Shown here one piece after another: positions 53,582-62,841 of a stretch of 64,000 bases of DNA. The DNA is taken from positions 1-64,000 of the forward strand of contig NZ_CP165784.1 of the NCBI RefSeq assembly GCF_000513895.2, given 5' to 3'. The notes under the pieces are model-generated. The model saw nothing but the letters and a program-made list of their open reading frames with translations, made no database searches and had not been told where the DNA came from. Position numbers and translations under genes: made by a program. Each line of letters starts with the position of its first letter. Positions within the stretch are counted from its first letter, which is position 1. Origin of the DNA: Ensifer sp. WSM1721. GTDB taxonomy: Bacteria; Pseudomonadota; Alphaproteobacteria; Rhizobiales; Rhizobiaceae.

Positions 53582-54249
53582 CTGAGATGCGGCGTGAGAC
53601 GGGCTTCATACGCCATCAGCAGAAGGGTCGAGACGCCGGTCACCATGACGTAAAGGGCGGCCGCCGCGAGATAGAAGGCCAGCGGCTGATGGGTGGCCCC
53701 GGCGGCCACGACGGACTTGCGCATGAGTTCCTCGAGACCTACGACGGAAACGAGCGCGCTCTCTTTTAGAACGACGAGCCACTGATTGCCGAGGCCTGGC
53801 AGCGCACGGACCGTCATCTGTGGAAGGACGACCAGCACGAAGGCACGCGGTCGGCGGAAGCCGAGCGACAGAGCCGCCTCCCACTGGCCCTGGGAGATGC
53901 TCCGCAGAGCACCACGCAGGATTTCGGTAAGATATGCCGCAGCCACGACCGACAGCGAGGCGATCCCTGCAGTAAGGGCGTCGACTTCGACGTAACGGCC
54001 CGCGACCTTTGTCAGAAGAACGGTGCCGCCGTAAAAGATGAGGAAGATAACCAGCAGCTCCGGCAGGCCTCGGATCAACCCGACATACGCCATGACGATG
54101 CGGCGTGCGTAAGGGCTGCCATAGACGGCGGTCGGCGCGAGGATCGCGGCGATGACGAAGCCGATCAGGAAACTGCCGACAGCAACCGCCAGCGTCATGC
54201 CGAGGCCTTGCAGGAGCTGCCCCTGATACTGATGGATAGCGTCAAGCAT
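53578..54249 (-). CDS. Polar amino acid ABC transporter permease (HisQ type)
   Basis: This 223-residue permease has IRGLPELLVIFLIFYGGTVL, IASLSVVAAAYLTEILRGAL and the EAA loop QWEAALSLGFRRPRAFVLVV. It overlaps the M20 gene by 8 bp and the other permease by 4 bp. No ATPase gene is part of this cluster. Confidence 0.92.
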   Translation of the reverse strand: MLDAIHQYQGQLLQGLGMTLAVAVGSFLIGFVIAAILAPTAVYGSPYARRIVMAYVGLIRGLPELLVIFLIFYGGTVLLTKVAGRYVEVDALTAGIASLSVVAAAYLTEILRGALRSISQGQWEAALSLGFRRPRAFVLVVLPQMTVRALPGLGNQWLVVLKESALVSVVGLEELMRKSVVAAGATHQPLAFYLAAAALYVMVTGVSTLLLMAYEARLTPHLR

Positions 54250-55612
54250 AGGATCCGGCCTCCGCTGGCTGACGCACGTGCTCGCCCAGAGCCGCGAAGA
54301 AGTCCGCCGAGAAGCCGATCATGTTTTCGAAGTGCGAGACAAGGATGTTTTCGTCCGGCGAGTGAAGCATCGCACCATGGTGCGTGAGGCCTGCTCCGAA
54401 CAAGGTCGCGCCGAACTTGTGCATGAAAGGATACGCGAGGCCCGACGCCGCCGAGCTCGGCTGGATGATGGCGGGGCGGCCGAACCATTTCCGAAGCAGC
54501 TCCGCGCCGAGGTCAACGGCGAAGTGCGATGGGTCACTTCGCACGCCAAGAACCTCCGCGTCGAGGATCTTGAGGGAGACGTCCTCGAATCCTTTCGCGT
54601 CGAGATGCCGGCGAAGCAGCGCCGCTATGCGCACCGGATGCTGTCCTGGAACGAGACGGAAGTCGAGCTTCGCGGTGCCGGTGCAGGGCAGCACCGTCTT
54701 TGCGCCTTCGCCGCCATAGCCGCCGTGAAATCCGTTGACGTTGAGGCAGGGTTCGAAATTGAGATGGTCGTAGAAGGTCTCTGCGTTGACGCCCTCGAGA
54801 AGACGGCGACCGCCGGTCTCCTCCTGAAGGTCGCCAAGGGGGAACGGGGCTCTCTCGGCCAGTTCCCGGCTAAGGGCGTCGGGTTCGACGATGTCATCAT
54901 AGAAGCCTTCGATCAGGATGCGGCCTCTTGCATCTCGAAGCGAGGACACGGCCGCCGCCAGACGCCAGAGCGGGTTGTCGAAGATCGCGCCCAGGCTCGA
55001 ATGCAGGTCGGCCCGCGCAGTACGGCATTCCAGCTCCACGGCGAGAATCCCCTTGAATCCCATGAGAACGATGGGTCGGCCGGTCCTGTCGACCTCGCCG
55101 AACTCCCACCAGCACAGGTCGGCCTGCGTGTCCAGAAAGCGCTTTTCGAGGAAGCGCACGAGGGACGGACTTCCGATTTCCTCTTCGCCTTCGACGATCC
55201 AGATCAGCTTGAACGGGAGCGGCCCCGGATGCGTGTCGCGGAACACGCGCCAACCAGCCAGACGACTGACGAATTCTCCCTTGTCGTCCGCAGATCCGCG
55301 GCCGTACAGGCGGCCGCTGCGCTCCGTGAGGGCGAACGGCGCATCCGTCCAAAGATGGACCGGATCTTCCGGCTGGACGTCGTAGTGATTGTAGATCACG
55401 AGCGTGAACGGACCCGCGCCCATCTCCCCGACTACGAACGGGCCGACGTCTCCGGGCTGCTGTTCCGTGATGAAGCCGGCCTCCGAGAGAAGCGCCTCGA
55501 CCTTGTCGGCGCATGCTTCTAGACCCTCGGCCCGCGCGCTCACCGATGGGATCGCGACGAGGTCTGCTAGGTCCCGCGTTGCCGCGGCAATAATTTCTGC
55601 TGGAATGCGCAT
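54242..55612 (-). CDS. M20-family metallohydrolase
   Basis: This 456-residue di-zinc amidohydrolase/peptidase has NHYDVQ (H76, D78), GRGSADDKGE (D110), VEGEEEIGSPS (E143-E145) and a terminal THHGAMLHSPDEN with the last metal His. M20 enzymes cleave dipeptides or N-acyl amino acids. Placed between a binding protein and permeases, it probably opens an imported conjugated amino acid. Its ribosome site (GGGAGG) can be paired in an alternative mRNA hairpin upstream. Confidence 0.9.
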   Translation of the reverse strand: MRIPAEIIAAATRDLADLVAIPSVSARAEGLEACADKVEALLSEAGFITEQQPGDVGPFVVGEMGAGPFTLVIYNHYDVQPEDPVHLWTDAPFALTERSGRLYGRGSADDKGEFVSRLAGWRVFRDTHPGPLPFKLIWIVEGEEEIGSPSLVRFLEKRFLDTQADLCWWEFGEVDRTGRPIVLMGFKGILAVELECRTARADLHSSLGAIFDNPLWRLAAAVSSLRDARGRILIEGFYDDIVEPDALSRELAERAPFPLGDLQEETGGRRLLEGVNAETFYDHLNFEPCLNVNGFHGGYGGEGAKTVLPCTGTAKLDFRLVPGQHPVRIAALLRRHLDAKGFEDVSLKILDAEVLGVRSDPSHFAVDLGAELLRKWFGRPAIIQPSSAASGLAYPFMHKFGATLFGAGLTHHGAMLHSPDENILVSHFENMIGFSADFFAALGEHVRQPAEAGSYA

Positions 55613-55650
55613 GTGCCCTCCCGAAGAGGGAGGCGACGGATCGCCTCCCT
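55613..55650 (-). promoter_or_regulatory. Two mutually exclusive mRNA hairpins at the M20 ribosome site
   Basis: Reading the minus strand, AGGGAGGCGA pairs with TCGCCTCCCT around TCCG (55650-55627, 10 bp). The same CCTCCC can instead pair with GGGAGG around TCTTC, and that GGGAGG is the ribosome site of the M20 gene 5-6 nt before its ATG. Only one hairpin can form at a time, so this could tune M20 translation relative to the binding protein. It may also simply be an intercistronic stabiliser. Confidence 0.55.
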
Positions 55651-55658
55651 ATCGATTG

Positions 55659-56444
55659 TCACTTCTTGGATAGGTCGTAGCCGAAGTATTTTTGGGAGAT
55701 GGTCTTCATGGTCCCATCCTTGAGCATCGCCTGGACGGCGCCGTCGACCTTGGTCTTGAGCTCGGTCTTGCCCTTGCCCATCGCGACGCCCTGGCCCTTG
55801 CCGAATTCGGCGAAGTCGGCGCCGGTGAGAGGCGGACCAGCGTAGACGAGCTTGTCGGAGCCCCGTCCCTTGACGAGCGGCTCCCAAGCGGAGCGTTCCA
55901 TCAGCCCCGCGTCGATACGGCCGGCGACGAGATCATCGGCGACCTGGTCGGGCCGGTCGTAGACGCGGATGTCGGCGTCAGGAAAATGCGCGCGAACGAC
56001 CTGTTCGTGGGTCGTACCGGTCTGTACGCCGATCGCAGCCTTCGCCAAAGCCTTCTGCAGGTCGTCTGCACTCTTGGCGGACGCGGCATTGCTGCCGGGA
56101 GCGACGACGATGGAGTTCGGAGCGTCGGCGTAGGCGACCGAAAAATCTACCTTCTGTGAACGTTCGTCGTTGATCGACACACCGGAGATCACCAGGTCGA
56201 ACTTGCCAACTTGAAGACCGGGGAGCAAGCCGTCGTAGGCCTGGTTCTGCCAGGAGCAGGTCGCCGAGATGCGCTTGCAGATCTCGTCGCCTACGTCCTT
56301 GTCGAAGCCGACGATCTGTCCAGCTCCATCCACTGATTCCCACGGTGGGTAGTCGGCGCTCGTGCCGACGCGGAGGTCTTCAGCAGAGGCTGCTGTCGCG
56401 AGGAGGGTGGCGCCGAGTGTGAGGGCGATAGTTATTCGTTTCAT
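55659..56444 (-). CDS. Amino acid ABC transporter substrate-binding protein
   Basis: This 261-residue periplasmic protein has a signal peptide (KRITIALTLGATLLATAASA) and the SBP_bac_3 fold (EDLRVGTSADYPPWESVDGA, GFDKDVGDEICKRISATCSW, KFDLVISGVSINDERSQKVDF). The pattern is that of lysine/arginine/ornithine- and octopine-type binding proteins. It feeds the permeases at 52892-54249. Confidence 0.92.
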   Translation of the reverse strand: MKRITIALTLGATLLATAASAEDLRVGTSADYPPWESVDGAGQIVGFDKDVGDEICKRISATCSWQNQAYDGLLPGLQVGKFDLVISGVSINDERSQKVDFSVAYADAPNSIVVAPGSNAASAKSADDLQKALAKAAIGVQTGTTHEQVVRAHFPDADIRVYDRPDQVADDLVAGRIDAGLMERSAWEPLVKGRGSDKLVYAGPPLTGADFAEFGKGQGVAMGKGKTELKTKVDGAVQAMLKDGTMKTISQKYFGYDLSKK

Positions 56445-56482
56445 TGGTATTCCCCTTTTTGTTTAGAAACGGACTCATCCCT

Positions 56483-56502
56483 CCGCCCATGGGAGCGGGC
56501 GG
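56483..56502 (-). promoter_or_regulatory. Intercistronic stem-loop
   Basis: CCGCCC (56483-56488) and GGGCGG (56497-56502) pair around an 8-nt loop in the 82-bp gap between the aminotransferase and binding-protein genes. It could be a weak terminator or mRNA stabiliser. Confidence 0.4.
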
Positions 56503-56526
56503 TGGAATACTTGGATTTCGGGTTGT

Positions 56527-57660
56527 TCAGGCGGCCTTGGACGCGACCTCCTTCAGGAAGTTAGAAAGGCGCTGGAGACCCTCGCGAAGCACGGCTTCGC
56601 CGTTCGTGTAGCCGATGCGCAGGTATCCCTCCATGTCCATTGCGCTACCCGGCGTGAGCATGACGCCGGTCTTTTCAAGGAGGCTGACGCACAGCTCCTC
56701 GGAAGACATCGGGAGATCATATTTCAAAAGCGCGGTCGTGCCGGACTTCGGCTTCACCCACGAGATCAGCGGCTCGGCGTCTACCCAGTCGGACAGAATC
56801 GCGAGGTTCGTGCGAGTGATCTCGTGGCTGCGCTTCAGGATCTTGTCCTTGTTCTCCAGCGCGATTGCGGCGAAGTGGTCGTCGAGCATCCCGACCGAAA
56901 TGGTGTTGTAGTCGCGATGCACGGAGACCGCATGGATGAGTTCTTCGGGACCGGCGATCCAGCCCAGGCGAAGACCGGCCAGCGAATAGGTTTTCGACAT
57001 CGAACCCGTGCTGATACCCTTTTCGTAGAGATCGGCGATCGAGGCCGTCATCCCGAGCTCGCCTTCCTGGTCCGTGCCACGATAGACCTCGTCGCAGAGG
57101 ATCCAAGCACCACAAGCCCGAGCGATCTCGACGATCTTCTGGAGATAGGCACGGTCCATCAGCGACCCGGTCGGATTGTTCGGGTTGTTGATCGCGATGA
57201 GCTTGGTACCAGGCGTCGCCATCTTCTTCAGTTCTTCGAGATCAGGGAGGAAGCCGGTCTTCTCCGTGAGCTTGAGGATCTGTGTGTCCGCCCCGATGCT
57301 TTCTGGGATCGAGTAGTGCTGCTGGTAAGTCGGGAGCACTGAAATGACGCGGTCGCCGGATTCCACCAGCGTCTGGTGGACGAGAGCGTTTGCCCCGATC
57401 GCGCCATGTGTGATGACGACGTTTTCGAGCTTCTGCTCCTCATAAAGGTTGGCCACCAGATTGCGGAGCCGGACGCTACCTTCGATCTCGCCATAGGTGA
57501 GCTTCAGCGGAAGCAGTTCCTTGGCGATGTCGGTCTTGCCGGCCATTTCGAGGAGCTCGGCGACCGTCAGGGACTCGACGCAGGTTTCGGCGAGGTTAAG
57601 CTCGCACTGCGTCTCGTACTTGTTCATCCAGATTTCAACGCCGAAATTGCGGATCTTCAT
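56527..57660 (-). CDS. Class I/II PLP-dependent aminotransferase
   Basis: This 377-residue fold-I enzyme has INNPNNPTGSLM (about 157-168), the cofactor Asp in ILCDEVYRG (D190) and the Schiff-base Lys in GSMSKTYSLAGLRLGW (K223). It is related to aspartate-type aminotransferases acting on amino acids. It follows the second ornithine cyclodeaminase-family gene by 23 bp, so it acts in the same catabolic pathway, perhaps on an arginine- or ornithine-derived keto acid. Confidence 0.9.
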   Translation of the reverse strand: MKIRNFGVEIWMNKYETQCELNLAETCVESLTVAELLEMAGKTDIAKELLPLKLTYGEIEGSVRLRNLVANLYEEQKLENVVITHGAIGANALVHQTLVESGDRVISVLPTYQQHYSIPESIGADTQILKLTEKTGFLPDLEELKKMATPGTKLIAINNPNNPTGSLMDRAYLQKIVEIARACGAWILCDEVYRGTDQEGELGMTASIADLYEKGISTGSMSKTYSLAGLRLGWIAGPEELIHAVSVHRDYNTISVGMLDDHFAAIALENKDKILKRSHEITRTNLAILSDWVDAEPLISWVKPKSGTTALLKYDLPMSSEELCVSLLEKTGVMLTPGSAMDMEGYLRIGYTNGEAVLREGLQRLSNFLKEVASKAA

Positions 57661-57683
57661 GTCGTGGTCCTCGTGTGTCTTGG

Positions 57684-58625
57684 TTAGGCGCGGGCGGCGG
57701 CGAGCAGCGCCACGGCGGCAGCGATGTCTTCAAGGCCTAGGCCGATCGAGCGGAAGAAAGCGGGCCGATCGCGGCTTGGCGCGGTCGCGCGACCGGAGAG
57801 CAGTTCCGGAAGGTCGCCGCGGATCGAATCCGCGCTCCAGAGTCCTGCTGCAACGGCCAGCTTCATCTCTCCTGCGGAAGCGGGCGTCGTGGCGCGATAG
57901 TCGCAGTAGACGTCGAAGCCCTGAAGCGCGGCCGGATCGACCTCGTGGGCGTTGGCGATGTTCGTGCTGATCGACGTGACGACCGCGGCTTTCGAAAGCC
58001 AGGCGACGTCGATCACCGGCTTGCCGGACGACGTGCAAAGCAGGACGACGTCCGCGTCCCGGACGGTCTCGTCGACGTTTGTATGCTTCGTGATCGCGAT
58101 GCCGTTTGCGGTCTTCTCCGGAATGCCCGCGCGGCCCTCGATGTTCGGTGACGCAATCCGGATCTCCTTCCAGGCGCGGATGCCTTCGGCGTAGCGGAGG
58201 TGGGCGAGGGCGACCGGTCCGGAGCCGACGATCGTCAGAACGGAAGCCTCAGGGGCTGAGAGGACGTCGGCGGCAATGACCGATGTGGCGGCCGTCCGCT
58301 CCGTTGTGAGCTTCTTGGAGTCGCAGAGAAGAACGGGAACGCCGGTTTCCATGGACATCAGCAGCGTCCAGGCGGTGACCAGGGGCTTGCCGTCGCCCGC
58401 GATGTAGGGGGAAAGCTTGGCTCCGAAGACCTTCTCGTCGGCGAATACGCCGAGGTAGGTTATGAAGTCACCGGTATTTTGCGGGAAAAGACTCAGCGTT
58501 TGCGGCGGCTGCACTGCATTGCCGTCGGCAAGCGAACGGAACATTCGTTCGAGCGCCGATCGGATGTCGACCCGCGGAACAAGATCTGTAATTCCGGCCT
58601 CGTTGAGAACGATCGGTTGCGTCAT
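57684..58625 (-). CDS. Ornithine cyclodeaminase/mu-crystallin family protein
   Basis: This 313-residue Rossmann protein has FGAKLSPYIAGDG with the family Lys, TERTAATSVIAADVLSA and the nucleotide loop TIVGSGPVALAHLRYAEG. The segment that carries the catalytic Asp in true ornithine cyclodeaminase (NAVGxDxPG) is replaced by TSISTNIANAHEVD, so it is more likely a ketimine reductase or related dehydrogenase than a second cyclodeaminase. It is the first gene of the operon divergent from the XRE-cupin regulator. Confidence 0.85.
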   Translation of the reverse strand: MTQPIVLNEAGITDLVPRVDIRSALERMFRSLADGNAVQPPQTLSLFPQNTGDFITYLGVFADEKVFGAKLSPYIAGDGKPLVTAWTLLMSMETGVPVLLCDSKKLTTERTAATSVIAADVLSAPEASVLTIVGSGPVALAHLRYAEGIRAWKEIRIASPNIEGRAGIPEKTANGIAITKHTNVDETVRDADVVLLCTSSGKPVIDVAWLSKAAVVTSISTNIANAHEVDPAALQGFDVYCDYRATTPASAGEMKLAVAAGLWSADSIRGDLPELLSGRATAPSRDRPAFFRSIGLGLEDIAAAVALLAAARA

Positions 58626-58746
58626 GTGATACCTCCCCGGTACATACTGGGCAACATCAGGACGCGAGGATTCGTTCGCGCACCGTGTGGGACGCGTGCT
58701 TGAAATCGCTGTTGAAGTGTCTGCCCGTTAAGAGTAGAAGGACCTT

Positions 58747-59316
58747 ATGAGCAATATATTGCACAGTCAAGGGCGAGGTGATGTCTTGGCGCACGTTTCT
58801 GGAAATCTGCGCAGGCTTCGTCAGGCTGCGGGCTTGAGCCAGATAGCGCTGGCCGAGGCGTCCGGAATCAGTCGTCGAATGATCATCGCCGTCGAAGCGG
58901 GTGACGCCAACATCAGCCTGTCGAGCCTCGACAAGCTCGCCGCTGCGATGGGCGTGGGATTTGTTGATCTCGTCAGAGACCCGGACCGTCAGTCCCTTTC
59001 GGACATCAACGAAGTCACGTGGCGGGGCGTCGGCCCGGACAGCAAGGGCGTTCTTCTTGGCTCCGCTCCCGCCGGTAACGAGGCCCAGATGTGGATGTGG
59101 TCATTACAGTCGGGAGACAGCTATCAGGCCGAACCGGACCCGCAAGGCTGGCACGAGATGATCTACGTCATGGAGGGCGTGCTCACGCTCGTCCTGAGTG
59201 GTGTCGAGAAGGACTACGCCGCGGGCGCCTTCGCGATATACAGCTCCTCGCAGGAATATTCCTACGTGAACAAGGGTCCTGCGATCTTGCGGATCGTCCG
59301 GAACGTCGTTTCCTAG
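58747..59316 (+). CDS. XRE-cupin transcriptional regulator
   Basis: This 189-residue protein has an XRE helix-turn-helix (RRLRQAAGLSQIALAEASGISRRM, about 20-45) and a C-terminal cupin (GWHEMIYVMEGVLTLVLSGV, about 129-148). AAGGA lies 5 nt upstream of the ATG. It is divergent from the ocd-like operon across a 121-bp gap and is the obvious local regulator, with the cupin sensing a pathway metabolite. Confidence 0.9.
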   Translation: MSNILHSQGRGDVLAHVSGNLRRLRQAAGLSQIALAEASGISRRMIIAVEAGDANISLSSLDKLAAAMGVGFVDLVRDPDRQSLSDINEVTWRGVGPDSKGVLLGSAPAGNEAQMWMWSLQSGDSYQAEPDPQGWHEMIYVMEGVLTLVLSGVEKDYAAGAFAIYSSSQEYSYVNKGPAILRIVRNVVS

Positions 59317-59682
59317 GCCGAAGTTTGAATCGAGAATGCCCGGATAGTGGCGGAAATGGGAGCAGCAGGGCGGCAATGCGCTTGCCCGTTTCGGTTCATA
59401 GCGGCAGCACGTAGTGGACGTTAGTGTCTTCGAGTGCATACTTGTCGTACAGGGAGGGGGCGCGCGAACGTTGTCCCGCTTCGTATGCCAGTAGACTTGG
59501 GACCACGATCGTGTTTGGTTCGTAGCGAGTCCCAGGTGTTCTGTGTAATCGCATCTGACAGGTCAACATTTAGAACTTCAGATAAACTCCCCAAGCCGAA
59601 GCCACTCAACATGATCAGTCGCTTTGGCATCTCGTATCTCAAACATTCCCCTCGGTTCTGCCGGCGTAGCCGGGATCGCAGG
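59317..59682. other. Intergenic gap between convergent regulator and proC genes
   Basis: About 365 bases without a gene I can support. Short minus-strand frames are present, but none has family motifs. No terminator hairpin with a T-run was recognised. Confidence 0.45.
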
Positions 59683-60501
59683 TCATGCCCGCGTTGCGGC
59701 TTCGGTGCGCAGAGCCGCTGCTCTCGCGGCAGCTTTTGCCACACACGCCTGCAGCAGATCGGCCAATGCCGTGCCGCTTTCGAGAGCCGACAAGCCTGCT
59801 TCGGTAGTCCCGCCGGGGCTGGTCACCGCGGCCTTCAACTGCGGGAAACTGCTCTCTGTCCTTTCCATCAGCCCCGCGGCCCCGATCAGGGTCTGGCGAA
59901 CGAGCTCGGCGGCGAAAGTGTCTTCAAGACCGAGAGACGACGCCGCCGCCGCAAGATACTGGGCGAAGGCGAACACATATGCCGGGCCGCTTCCTGCAAC
60001 AGCGGTAACCGGGTCGATGAAGGCTTCGTCTTCAAGCCAAGCGAACCTTCCGGCGGTCTCAAGAATGGTTTTGACTGTGGTCCGCTCTTCCCGGGACAAG
60101 GACGGCTCAGCCACGGCGACGGTCATCGACTGCCCGACCGAAGCCGCCAGATTGGGCATCGCGCGAACAATCTTGGTTGCAGGGGAAGACCAGCTGCGCA
60201 ACGAGGCAATGTCGATTCCCGCAGCGATGGATACTGTCAGAGAAACCGTCAGCAACTGCGCCATTTGACGGGCAGTCGCCTGAACCAGGTTCGGCTTCAC
60301 CGCCACGATGCACAGATCGAATGCTCTCCCGGAGATTTCGGAAAGATTGGAAGCCAATTCCGCCGCGACAGAAGCGCCGACCTGCTGACGGACCCTCTGC
60401 AGATCGGGGTCCACTATCACCAGATCGTAGTCATAATCGCGCGATATTCCTACAGCCATCGCGGCACCCATGTTACCGCAGCCGATAAGTAGAATGTTCA
60501 T
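59683..60501 (-). CDS. proC: Pyrroline-5-carboxylate reductase
   Basis: This 272-residue enzyme reduces pyrroline-5-carboxylate to proline with NAD(P)H. It begins NILLIGCGNMGAAMAVGISR (dinucleotide loop) and has the family signature in VTSPGGTTEAGLSALESGTA. The interior VRAMPNLAASVGQSMTVAVA and TAVAGSGPAYVFAFAQYLAA are also typical. ATG 60501 was chosen because the glycine loop follows directly. It is the last gene of the second importer operon, which suggests that imported substrate is channelled to proline. Confidence 0.9.
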   Translation of the reverse strand: MNILLIGCGNMGAAMAVGISRDYDYDLVIVDPDLQRVRQQVGASVAAELASNLSEISGRAFDLCIVAVKPNLVQATARQMAQLLTVSLTVSIAAGIDIASLRSWSSPATKIVRAMPNLAASVGQSMTVAVAEPSLSREERTTVKTILETAGRFAWLEDEAFIDPVTAVAGSGPAYVFAFAQYLAAAASSLGLEDTFAAELVRQTLIGAAGLMERTESSFPQLKAAVTSPGGTTEAGLSALESGTALADLLQACVAKAAARAAALRTEAATRA

Positions 60502-60538
60502 GCCTGCTGTACCCCTGGCCGATGTTGATTTGGATGCG

Positions 60539-61318
60539 TCAGTGCCCACTCGAGGCGATAAACCTGCGGAACCGGTCGGAGGTCGGATTGTCGAACAGCT
60601 CCCGCGGACTGCCCTCGGCCTCTACTCTTCCGTTGTCGAAAAACACGATGCGGTTTGAGACGTTGCGCGCAAAGGCCATCTCGTGTGTCACCACGAGCAT
60701 CGTCCGTCCCTCTTCGGCAAGGCTCCGCATGACTTTCAGCACTTCGCCCACAAGCTCGGGGTCCAGCGCGGATGTCGGTTCGTCGAACAGTAGGACCTTG
60801 GGTTCCATGGCTAGCGCCCGCGCGATAGCCGCTCGCTGTTGCTGACCTCCCGAAAGGTGAGCCGGGTAGTAGTTCCTGCGGTCCGCCAGGCCGACTTTGT
60901 TGAGCAGGGCCTCTGCAAGCTCGACGCATTCCTTGCGGGGCCGCTTGAGGACATGGACCGGAGCTTCAGTGATATTTTCGAGAACCGTCATGTGTGACCA
61001 GAGGTTGAAGCTCTGGAAAACCATGCCGAGCTCAACCCGGAGCCGGCCCACCTGCCGGCGACTTGAGGGCATCGGCTGGCCGCGCTTGTCGATGCGCATG
61101 CTGACCTGTTCGCCGCCGACCATGATTTCTCCGGAGTCCGGTGTCTCAAGCAGATTGATGCACCTCAGGAACGTGCTTTTGCCGGAACCGCTCGAGCCTA
61201 GAATGGCTATCACGTCGCCCTTGCATGCCTCCAGCGAAATGCCCTTCAGCACCTCAAGCGCTCCGAAGGATTTGCGGATGTCGCGAACAATGAGAGCAGG
61301 CTGGTTTGATTGATCCAT
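60539..61318 (-). CDS. Polar amino acid ABC transporter ATP-binding protein
   Basis: This 259-residue ATPase of the HisP/OccP type has Walker A LGSSGSGKSTFLRCIN, signature HLSGGQQQRAAIARALAMEP, Walker B VLLFDEPTSALDPELV and the His switch VVTHEMAFARNV. ATG 61318 begins DQSNQPALIVRDIRKSFGAL; the longer frame upstream is not homologous. It is the only polar amino-acid ATPase in the window and may serve both importers. Confidence 0.94.
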   Translation of the reverse strand: MDQSNQPALIVRDIRKSFGALEVLKGISLEACKGDVIAILGSSGSGKSTFLRCINLLETPDSGEIMVGGEQVSMRIDKRGQPMPSSRRQVGRLRVELGMVFQSFNLWSHMTVLENITEAPVHVLKRPRKECVELAEALLNKVGLADRRNYYPAHLSGGQQQRAAIARALAMEPKVLLFDEPTSALDPELVGEVLKVMRSLAEEGRTMLVVTHEMAFARNVSNRIVFFDNGRVEAEGSPRELFDNPTSDRFRRFIASSGH

Positions 61319-61320
61319 GG

Positions 61321-62043
61321 TCAGACCTCCGCCGGGATGGTTTTCTGGACCGCCGGACGAGGCTCGCGGCGCTGCGGCGACAGCCCGCGCTCGAGGGCGT
61401 TCAAGATTTGGATGAGGACAAGATTGGCGATCAGGTAGATCGCCGCAGCGCAGAAGAAGACCTCGAAGGTACGGTAGGTCGAGCTTATTATCTTGTTGGC
61501 GATTCCCGTCACCTCCCAGACAGTGACCAGGCTGGCGAGCGAGGTTGCCTTCACCATGGACACCAGTTCCGTCGAATAGGCGGGAAGACACTGCCTGAAA
61601 GCGAGTGGCGCGATGATCCGACGCAAGAGCAGTATGCCAGACATCCCGTAGGCTCTCGCCGCCTCGATCTCCTTCACCGAGACCGCCTTCAATCCGCCGC
61701 GGAATACCTCTGCCGTGTAGGCTGCGGTACACAGCGCCAGAGAGATCGCCGCGCAGCTGAAGGGGTCGCGCAGCACAGGCCAGAGAAAGCTGTGGCGGAT
61801 AAACATGAACTGTCCCAGCCCGTAATAGATCAGGAACATCTGCATGAGCAGCGGTGAGCCGCGAAACACGAAAATGTAGGCCTTGGCGAAGGAGCTCAGC
61901 AATGCGTTGCTATGCATGCGCATCCAGAGGAGAACAAGCGCGAGCATGCCTCCCAAGGCTACCGAGACAGCAAACAAGCCGATGGACACCGGGAAAACCG
62001 CAAGCAGCTGCAAGAACGTATCCTTGAGAAACTGGTAGTCCAT
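61321..62043 (-). CDS. Polar amino acid ABC transporter permease (HisM/OccM type)
   Basis: This 240-residue permease has FRGSPLLMQMFLIYYGLGQF, ISLALCTAAYTAEVFRGGLK and the loop IEAARAYGMSGILLLRRIIA. It lies 2 bp before the ATPase gene and 2 bp after its partner permease. Confidence 0.93.
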   Translation of the reverse strand: MDYQFLKDTFLQLLAVFPVSIGLFAVSVALGGMLALVLLWMRMHSNALLSSFAKAYIFVFRGSPLLMQMFLIYYGLGQFMFIRHSFLWPVLRDPFSCAAISLALCTAAYTAEVFRGGLKAVSVKEIEAARAYGMSGILLLRRIIAPLAFRQCLPAYSTELVSMVKATSLASLVTVWEVTGIANKIISSTYRTFEVFFCAAAIYLIANLVLIQILNALERGLSPQRREPRPAVQKTIPAEV

Positions 62044-62045
62044 GG

Positions 62046-62768
62046 TCAGGCTTCTTTTGGTCTTGAGCCGTGGGCGGCGTCAGCCCGTCTTTCGGCTATT
62101 TCCAAGGTGCGGGTGGTGACCGCCGTCAGCGCGAGATACATCGCGACCCCGGCGATGTAGAACAGAAAGTATTCGCGGGTTGTCCTCGCACCCACATCCG
62201 TGCGGCGCATGATCTCGGCGAGGCCGGTGACAGAGACCAGCGCGGAATCCTTGAAACTGAGCTGCAGCACATTGCCCAGCCCAGGCAGCGCATATCTTAT
62301 CACCTGCGGAGCAATGATCCTGCGGAGACGCAGCATCGGCCCCATTCCCATGGCGAGCGCCGCCTCGAGCTGCCCTTTCGGAATGGCGTTGAACGCGCCC
62401 CGGAACACTTCAGCCTGATAAGCGCCGCAGATAACGCCGACGCCCAGAGCGCCCGCGATGAACGGCGGCATGCCCACGAAACCTTTCGCTCCCAGTGAGT
62501 GGGCGACGCCGCTTACGATAGACGAGCCGCCGAAATAGAAGAGGTAGATGATGAGAAGCTCGGGAACTCCGCGGAACACCACAGTGTAGGCTTCTGCGGC
62601 CGCGCGGCTCGCCATGTTCGAAGACAGCTTCAGCCAGGCTACCAGTGAGCCGATGAACGCGCCTATCAGCACGGCGGCGGCGGTAACCGCAACGGTTACG
62701 GCTACGCCTTCCAGCAGCATGAGACCCCAGCCGCCATCGCCAAAGCCTAAGAGCATCAGGTCTTCCAT
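62046..62768 (-). CDS. Polar amino acid ABC transporter permease (HisQ/OccQ type)
   Basis: This 240-residue permease has VFRGVPELLIIYLFYFGGSS, GVICGAYQAEVFRGAFNAIP and the loop QLEAALAMGMGPMLRLRRII. The pattern, with FGGSS and a short periplasmic insertion, is that of octopine/nopaline-type importers. Confidence 0.93.
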   Translation of the reverse strand: MEDLMLLGFGDGGWGLMLLEGVAVTVAVTAAAVLIGAFIGSLVAWLKLSSNMASRAAAEAYTVVFRGVPELLIIYLFYFGGSSIVSGVAHSLGAKGFVGMPPFIAGALGVGVICGAYQAEVFRGAFNAIPKGQLEAALAMGMGPMLRLRRIIAPQVIRYALPGLGNVLQLSFKDSALVSVTGLAEIMRRTDVGARTTREYFLFYIAGVAMYLALTAVTTRTLEIAERRADAAHGSRPKEA

Positions 62769-62841
62769 ATGGAATTATCCGTGTCTCTTGAGAAAGAGAG
62801 GCAGCACGTCCGGGAGGTAGGCGCGCTGCCAGTGAGGTGCG

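Noticed and set aside
54278..55522. Long plus-strand open frame opposite the M20 gene
   Set aside because: It is a shadow of the high-GC M20 gene. The translation has no family motifs, while the minus strand has all the catalytic residues.
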